A DNA stretch of 64,000 nt. Origin: JACDAE01 sp963744875. Its GTDB lineage: Bacteria > Chloroflexota > Ktedonobacteria > Ktedonobacterales > Ktedonobacteraceae. A program made the position numbers and the translations under genes. The notes below the pieces were generated by a model, which saw nothing but the letters and a program-made list of their open reading frames with translations, searched no databases and was not told the origin of the DNA. The DNA lies in the NCBI GenBank assembly GCA_963744875.1, contig CAVUVQ010000009.1:186001-250000 (forward strand). Reading direction: 5' to 3'. Shown in pieces: positions 58,593 through 64,000 of this stretch (the first letter of the stretch is position 1; every line of letters starts with the position of its first letter).

Positions 58593-59301
58593 ATTAACAG
58601 GGATTTTCGGGGAAATGAACGTCCGCGTGAGACGCGTGTCAACGAGCGTATTCGTGCACGCGAGATACGCTGTGATCGATGAAAACGGTGAGATGCTTGG
58701 CATCATGCCCCCAATGCGTGCTCTTGATCTCGCGCGTGACAGAAACCTTGACCTGGTTGAGGTATCCCCCAATGCGATACCTCCCGTGTGTAAATTGATG
58801 GACTACGGTCGCTTCAAGTACGAACAGGCCAAGAAAGAAAACGAAGCACGCAAAAATCAAAGGACCATTACCCTTAAAGAGATCCGCATGCGCCCACGTA
58901 CAGATGATCATGATGTAGAAGTGAAGACCCGCAAGATTCAAGAGTTTCTGGCTGAAGGCGATAAGGTGAGGGTCAGCGTGCAGTTCCGTGGAGCTGAGAT
59001 GCGCCACCCCGACATTGGTCGTAAGTTGTTGGACGAAATTGCAGAAGTGCTCAAGGGTACAGCTACCATCGAACGATCTCCTATGATGGAAGGTCGGATG
59101 ATGTCGATGATCGTCTCGCGTGCTCCTGGTTGGGAACCACCCAAAAAACAGGCTCCTCCAACGAAACGGGGTACGGCTCCTGCTGTCGCTAACGAGACAA
59201 CAGAGGCCAGCGAAACAGTAGAGGCTAGCGAGACAACAGAGGTTAGCGAGACGGTAGTAGAGACACCAGTCACAGAAACGATAGAGACGCCAGCCCCATA
59301 G
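58593..59301 (+). CDS. infC: Translation initiation factor IF-3 (frameshifted)
   Basis: About 235 residues. RVNERIRAREIR joins VIDENGEMLGIMP when one extra T at 58671 is removed; the rest is textbook IF-3: ALDLARDRNLDLVEVSPNAIPPVCKLMDYGRFKYEQ, then the C-domain IRMRPRTDDHDVEVKTRKIQEFL and MSMIVSRAPGW. A 55-residue acidic Thr/Glu-rich tail follows. IF-3 checks start codons on the 30S subunit. The start is taken as ATT 58593, as infC often uses AUU for self-control; ATG 58530 is the alternative. rpmI and rplT do not follow. Confidence 0.9.
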
Positions 59302-59389
59302 TGCGTTATCTTCACCCGCCGTGTAGTAGACGATAAGTACATATTCTCGGTAAACAGGACGGCAGGCTTTTCTATGCATGACAAGACAA

Positions 59390-59427
59390 GAGAGTGTAGT
59401 TCTTCCTGACTACACTCTCATTTTATT
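59390..59427 (+). terminator. Rho-independent terminator after infC
   Basis: GAGAGTGTAG and CTACACTCTC form a perfect 10-base stem around a 10-base loop, followed by ATTTTATT. It confirms that infC ends its transcript here. Confidence 0.88.
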
Positions 59428-59564
59428 GGATGCACAGTCCGAAAATAAGACGAACACCTTGTATTTCTACGATGCAATTGACTTTTATGAATAAGACTAC
59501 TAAGATTATAACAATCCTTATAAAGAAAGTTTAACATCCGCAACGATGTAAATGGAGGCCACTG

Positions 59565-60971
59565 GTGAGTAGATACGATGATCCACGCTGGTATGACGAG
59601 CAACATTTTAACCAGCCTGTTCCCCAAAAGCCTGCGTATGATGACCTTAACCCGGACCATCACACAAATAACAACACTTTTCAGTGGTCAGACGGCTCAA
59701 GGCAGACCTATACAGTACAGGAAGAACCCCGCTCACGTCAGATTGTAAGGCAGATTCTGGTTGGAAGTACCCTTGTGATTATTGCATTCCTGGGTGGCTG
59801 GTTTAGCCATCAGTACTTCGGAGACACATTGACTCAAAATAGTCAGTCGCAAAAATATTCACAATTGTTCGAACAAGCCTGGAACGTGATTGATCAGAAC
59901 TATGTTGACCGTAAAGCGGTTAACTATCAAAACATGTCCTATACAGCCATCAACGCCATGGTTTCGTCTCTACATGACAAAGGGCATACCTACTTTCTGA
60001 CCCCTGACCAATCAAAGGCATTTGATCAACAAGAGAGCGGGAAATTTGTTGGCATCGGTATTACGTTAAGCCAGGATCCCACCAGCAAAAATTTTATCAT
60101 TAACTCGACTATGGTAAACTTGCCAGCAGCAAAAGCTGGTTTGAGGCGCAACGATATCATTCTCTCAATCAATGGAACAGCCACACAGGGAAAAACCCTG
60201 GACGAGGTGAGTAAATTGATCTCCGGTAATGCTGGCACCGCAGTTACCATGATTATCCAACATCAGGGTGCATCACAACCACAAACATTCCATATTGTGC
60301 GAGCCGAAATCACAGAGCAAAATGTTATTATGCATTACATTGCCCAGGATCGTATTGCGCACATTCAAATTGTACAATTCGCCGATGGAGTGTCTGACCA
60401 GCTAAAAACTTCAATCAACCAGGCCAAGAGCATGGGCGCAACAAAGATCATTCTTGATCTACGCAATAATGGTGGCGGTTCGGTGCAAGAAGCGATTAAC
60501 ACCGTCAGTGATTTTGTCAAAAACGGCAACGTGTATCTGCAAAAGGATAGCAGTGGACATATAACACCTCAAAGCGTCACAGGGAATACCCTCGATACTA
60601 AAATTCCGCTGGTAGTGTTAGTCAACGAAAACTCTGCCAGTGCAGCAGAGATCGTGCCAGGTGCGCTGAAAGATGATGGGCGTGCCACGCTGATCGGCAC
60701 ACAAACCTTTGGCACTGGTACCGTAATGAACCGTTTCGATCTGTCCGATGGCTCTGTTTTATGGGTGGGCGTAGACGAATGGCTCACACCAAAAGGCAAA
60801 TTTATTCGTAATCAGGGTATCACGCCTGACATTACGGTGAAGATGCCCGCGAATGCCAGCGTTCTGACGCCAAACGACGAGAATGTGCAAAACATGACGC
60901 CGCAACAGATCCAGAATAGTGGAGATACGCAACTTGTGAGGGCTATCCAATACCTCGAAAACGGACGGTAG
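59565..60971 (+). CDS. S41-family C-terminal processing protease
   Basis: 468 residues. After 60 polar residues there is one transmembrane helix (LVGSTLVIIAFLGGWF), then a PDZ domain (FVGIGITLS, AAKAGLRRNDIILSINGTA) and the S41 catalytic core: GGGSVQEA, VLVNENSASAAEIV with Ser of NSASAAE as the nucleophile, and the FGTGTVMNR segment. A Lys in the KDDGR position completes the dyad. It cleaves envelope proteins outside the membrane. Start GTG at 59565 has GGAGG 6-7 bases upstream. Confidence 0.93.
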   Translation: MSRYDDPRWYDEQHFNQPVPQKPAYDDLNPDHHTNNNTFQWSDGSRQTYTVQEEPRSRQIVRQILVGSTLVIIAFLGGWFSHQYFGDTLTQNSQSQKYSQLFEQAWNVIDQNYVDRKAVNYQNMSYTAINAMVSSLHDKGHTYFLTPDQSKAFDQQESGKFVGIGITLSQDPTSKNFIINSTMVNLPAAKAGLRRNDIILSINGTATQGKTLDEVSKLISGNAGTAVTMIIQHQGASQPQTFHIVRAEITEQNVIMHYIAQDRIAHIQIVQFADGVSDQLKTSINQAKSMGATKIILDLRNNGGGSVQEAINTVSDFVKNGNVYLQKDSSGHITPQSVTGNTLDTKIPLVVLVNENSASAAEIVPGALKDDGRATLIGTQTFGTGTVMNRFDLSDGSVLWVGVDEWLTPKGKFIRNQGITPDITVKMPANASVLTPNDENVQNMTPQQIQNSGDTQLVRAIQYLENGR

Positions 60972-61065
60972 GGGCCGCGTTTACGCCGTCTGCGTGTGTG
61001 CGCATGTATGCAACGATTATCATGAACACATACGCGGGTGCGATCAATCAAGACCCCACCATACA

Positions 61066-61981
61066 TCAGGCGAGTGCAGCCTGATAATATTTGCTGGTCG
61101 GTAGATGTCCCAGTAGAGGCGCAATAAAACGTGTTGCCTCCACAACCTTAGCCAGGTCTACACCAGTGGAGATGCCCATACCGTGCAGCATGTAGAGCAG
61201 GTCTTCGGTCGCGAGATTGCCAGCCGCACCAGGAGCATATGGGCACCCACCCAATCCTCCTGCCGCTGCATCGACAATGGTAACTCCCATTTGCAAAGCC
61301 ATCAAAACATTGGCGAGAGCAGTACCACGCGTGTCGTGAAAATGTACTGCGAGACGCTCGACAGCAATGCCATTGGCGATAAGCAACCCTAGCACATCAA
61401 CCACCTGGTTGGGAGTTGCAACACCAATGGTATCACCGAGCGATAGCTCTTCAATACCCATTTCTAACAATGCTTGAGCGACCGACAAGCACCTGCTGTG
61501 GCGCAACGAACCCCTCATAAGGGCACCCAAAAACGGTCGAGATATAGCCGCGCACCGGGATATTTTCGCGCTGCGCCAGTTCTACGACAGGGCGAAAGTT
61601 CGCCAGGCTTTCGGCAATTGTAGCGTTGATATTATGCCGTGTAAAACTTTCACTGGCGGCGGTAAAGACGGAGATGGCACGTACGCCAGAGGCCATGGCA
61701 CGCTCCATACCTTTGAGATTTGGGACCAATACGGGATAACTCGTTGTGGGCAGGCGCAAAAGGTCTGTCATCACGTCACTGGCATCGCTCAATTGTGGGA
61801 TAGCACGCGGGCTTACAAACGATGTTGCTTCAACAACAGGCAGGCCAGCTTCAGCCAACATCTGAATAAACTGAATTTTCTGTTGTGTGGGCACCTGAAC
61901 ATGTTCGTTCTGTAAGCCATCACGTGGTCCAACCTCAACAACACGGACCGATGCAGGAAGGATAGGTAGGACAACCGACAT
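61066..61981 (-). CDS. Hydroxymethylglutaryl-CoA lyase (frameshifted)
   Basis: About 304 residues. The HMGL-like TIM barrel begins VRVVEVGPRDGLQNE with metal-binding Asp, then EATSFVSPRAIPQL and HNINATIAES. One extra base at 61486 splits the frame; removal joins PQQVL to SVAQALLEMGIEELSLGDTIG. The end holds HFHDTRG and GGCPYAPGAAGN with the catalytic Cys. It splits HMG-CoA into acetoacetate and acetyl-CoA in leucine breakdown. ATG 61981 is chosen with GAGGAG upstream and one base after the CorC gene's stop. No other leucine genes are near. Confidence 0.88.
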
Positions 61982-61982
61982 A

Positions 61983-63422
61983 TCAAGCTCCTCTGGATTG
62001 GACCTGCTCAGGATCGTCATGAGGCTGTTCAGCACTGGCACGTTCTATAGGTGAAGGCAACAGCAGGAGATCAGCTTTCCCACTTGCTAGCAAGGGCGTT
62101 ACTTCCTCATGTTTGCGTTGCACACGGATCTTCGTAATACGCCGTCCACGCGTTGCCAGTACGGTAAAGACGAGATCTTCAAACGTCACCTTGTCATCAG
62201 CCACAGGAATTTTATCGAGTTGGGCATAGACAAAACCACCTAGCGTCTCATAATCCGAATCCTCCAGGTGTTTGCCTATCATGTCGTTAAACTCGTAGAT
62301 ACTGATTTTTGCATCAAAGATATACTCATCGTCGTTGACCTTCTCATACAGATTCTCTTCGCGGTCGTACTCGTCCTTGATATCGCCAATGATCTCCTCA
62401 ACCAGATCTTCAATGGTGACCAGACCAGCGACGGAGCCATATTCGTCGACAACGATGACCATATGTACACGGTTATGACGAATCTCGCGTAAGAGATCGT
62501 CCAGCTTTTTCGTTTCAGGCACAAAGTACGCCGGACGGACGAGATCACGAATCTGCACGCTATCATGATCCTCACGCAACTGTTTCAGCAAGTCTTTGGT
62601 ATAGAGCACGCCAATAATCTCATCGGCACCAGTATCCACTTCGTAGACCGGAATACGTGAGAAACCACCTTGCAGGGCCAGATCAACAGCTTCCGTCACT
62701 TTCATATCACTTGCCAGGGTGATCATATCAATACGTGGAACCATCACCTCGCGTGCGGTTGTATCGGCAAACTCGAAGATGCTATGAATCATCTCCGTCT
62801 CTTCCTCTTCGAGCACCCCTTCCTCTTCGCCGACCGTCACCAGGAGACGCAATTCCTCCTCAGTCACAAACGGACCTTTGTGCTTAATCTGCCCACCCAG
62901 CATGCGTACAAACAGAGATGTTATGACGCTGAGAGAACGAACCAAAGGATGCAGCACCCAGGCGGCAACACGAACCGGTCCGACCAGGGCGCGTGCCCAA
63001 CGTAAAGGACTCTGCACAGCCGCAGTTTTAGGAGTAATCTCACAAAAGATCAAGACCACAAAGGAGATAAGGATAGTTGCCAGCAATTCACCCCATGTTT
63101 CGGAGAAGCGTATGGCAAGAACGGTCGCCATGCTAGAGGCAACAATAACAGCGACACTGTTCACGACGAGAATAGTCGAGAGAAACGTATTCGGTTCTGA
63201 GAGCAATTGTTCAATCTGAAGCGCCAGTGGATCGCCCTCCTCCACCAGATTCTTGAGCTTGATGCGACTCACGGAAGTAAGCGCTGTTTCAGCCGCCGAA
63301 GCAACGCCACAAAGAATTAAAGTTCCGATCAGAATGGCTAGTTGTAGCCATGCAACTGCATCAAACTGCGCAAGGTGTACGTCAACACCGACGGCTATAC
63401 TTGCTAAGCCAGGGCCGTCCAT
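61983..63422 (-). CDS. CNNM/CorC-like membrane protein with CBS pair
   Basis: 479 residues. An N-terminal DUF21 (CNNM) region with about four hydrophobic segments (ASAAETALTSVSRIKLKNLVEEGD is the hallmark) is followed by two CBS domains (VMVPRIDMITLASDMKV and VVDEYGSVAGLVTIEDLVEEIIGDI) and a CorC_HlyC domain. Such proteins are linked with magnesium or cobalt efflux. Its start ATG abuts the TAA of the glmU-like gene, and its stop is one base from the HMG-CoA lyase start, so all three form one operon. Confidence 0.93.
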   Translation of the reverse strand: MDGPGLASIAVGVDVHLAQFDAVAWLQLAILIGTLILCGVASAAETALTSVSRIKLKNLVEEGDPLALQIEQLLSEPNTFLSTILVVNSVAVIVASSMATVLAIRFSETWGELLATILISFVVLIFCEITPKTAAVQSPLRWARALVGPVRVAAWVLHPLVRSLSVITSLFVRMLGGQIKHKGPFVTEEELRLLVTVGEEEGVLEEEETEMIHSIFEFADTTAREVMVPRIDMITLASDMKVTEAVDLALQGGFSRIPVYEVDTGADEIIGVLYTKDLLKQLREDHDSVQIRDLVRPAYFVPETKKLDDLLREIRHNRVHMVIVVDEYGSVAGLVTIEDLVEEIIGDIKDEYDREENLYEKVNDDEYIFDAKISIYEFNDMIGKHLEDSDYETLGGFVYAQLDKIPVADDKVTFEDLVFTVLATRGRRITKIRVQRKHEEVTPLLASGKADLLLLPSPIERASAEQPHDDPEQVQSRGA

Positions 63423-64000
63423 TTACTCCATTTGCTCCTTTTCATCTTTATCCTGCTCATCCTGCGTATTCAGCATACGTAACAGGCGAGCGGGAACCCC
63501 AACGACCAGTGCGTCGGGAGGAACGTCTCTATTGACGACGGCACCAGAGCCAGTATAGGCATGTGCACCAATCGTGACGGGTGCGATGAGAACAGTATCG
63601 ACACCAAGAGAGGCTCCAGCACCAATCGTTGTACGATGTTTGTGTTTGCCATCAAAGTTTGCAGTAACAGTACCCGCACCGACGTTGACATGTTCGCCAA
63701 CGGTAGCATCGCCCAGGTAACTAAAATGGTGCATATCCGTTTCCGCACCAATATACGAGTTTTTGACCTCGCCAAAATTGCCCATACGCACACCCCGTGC
63801 CAGGTGAGCACCAGTGCGACAGTGGCTAAAGGGTCCTATGCTTACGTCTTCTTCAAGAATGCTCTCTTCTAAGACTGAATTGCGTACAACACAACGATCA
63901 GCCAGCACAGATTGATAGATCGTAGTTGCAGGGCCAAGGCGGCATTCAGCGCCAATCGTCGTTTTTCCGGTAAGCATCGTCCCTGGAAGAATAATGGTAT
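63423..64000 (-). CDS. GlmU-like bifunctional UDP-GlcNAc enzyme, C-terminal part (5'-truncated)
   Basis: About 192 residues are visible, all of the left-handed beta-helix: repeated hexapeptides, then FGEVKNSYIGAETDMHHFSYLGDATVGEHVNVGAGTVTANFDGKHKHRT, which is diagnostic of the GlmU acetyltransferase domain. The frame continues beyond 64000 (TIILPGTM), where the uridyltransferase domain would lie. A charged tail (QDEQDKDEKEQ) ends the protein. GlmU makes UDP-N-acetylglucosamine for cell wall synthesis. Confidence 0.85.
   Translation of the reverse strand, partial: TIILPGTMLTGKTTIGAECRLGPATTIYQSVLADRCVVRNSVLEESILEEDVSIGPFSHCRTGAHLARGVRMGNFGEVKNSYIGAETDMHHFSYLGDATVGEHVNVGAGTVTANFDGKHKHRTTIGAGASLGVDTVLIAPVTIGAHAYTGSGAVVNRDVPPDALVVGVPARLLRMLNTQDEQDKDEKEQME

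Noticed and set aside
58639..59384. Minus-strand frames opposite infC
   Set aside because: They arise from the regular codon use of IF-3 and its repetitive Thr/Glu tail; no ribosome site.

Overview
The window looks like a chromosomal segment of a filamentous, soil-type Chloroflexota, most likely Ktedonobacteria. This is inferred from the mix of genes: several candidate F420-dependent enzymes, beta-propeller proteins, duplicated CUT1 sugar transporter parts, a single-module polyketide synthase, many dispersed palindromic repeats, and Gram-positive-style housekeeping genes with strong Shine-Dalgarno sites. No rRNA, tRNA, CRISPR array or complete mobile element was seen.

Layout. 1-8.5 kb: a plus-strand carbohydrate ABC importer with two different ATPase genes, a lipoprotein binding protein, two permeases, a YesL-like membrane protein and a degenerate GroEL paralogue. 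8.5-16.1 kb: a BNR-repeat propeller, a flavin halogenase-like oxidoreductase, a WD40 protein and a one-chain DUF262/HNH (GmrSD-like) nuclease. 16.1-21.8 kb: small enzymes and a regulator (SnoaL-like, ABM monooxygenase, ArsR, SRPBCC), a LmbE-type deacetylase, a PEP-utilising enzyme remnant, a serine hydrolase and a P450. 21.9-26.2 kb: a glutamine-synthetase-like ligase, an SDR and an APC permease, probably an amine or amino acid utilisation group. 26.9-34.6 kb: a large secreted DMFase-like protein with ASH repeats, two candidate F420 enzymes, a solitary cas6 and a GH43 arabinanase with a ricin-type lectin domain. 35-46.5 kb: a KS-AT-DH-KR-ACP synthase, a membrane coiled-coil protein, an orphan MalG-type permease, an SDR, a DUF4032 protein and a VOC protein. 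46.6-64 kb: a housekeeping block (recA, recR, ybaB, dnaX, SRP RNA, mtnP, tyrS), then Hsp20, infC, an S41 protease, HMG-CoA lyase, a CorC-like protein and glmU.

The most striking general feature is that at least twelve genes are split by single-base indels, 12 insertions and 2 deletions. In each case removing or adding one base restores a textbook protein family sequence. This points to uncorrected sequencing errors rather than genuine decay, and the affected genes are annotated here as whole genes with a frameshift.

The best candidates for new biology are: the ABC importer cluster carrying a GroEL paralogue that has lost the catalytic Asp398 equivalent; the 25-bp direct repeats bracketing the DMFase-like gene; the paired 42-bp repeats before the halogenase-like gene; the family of intercistronic palindromes built around GTAGGG; and the solitary cas6.
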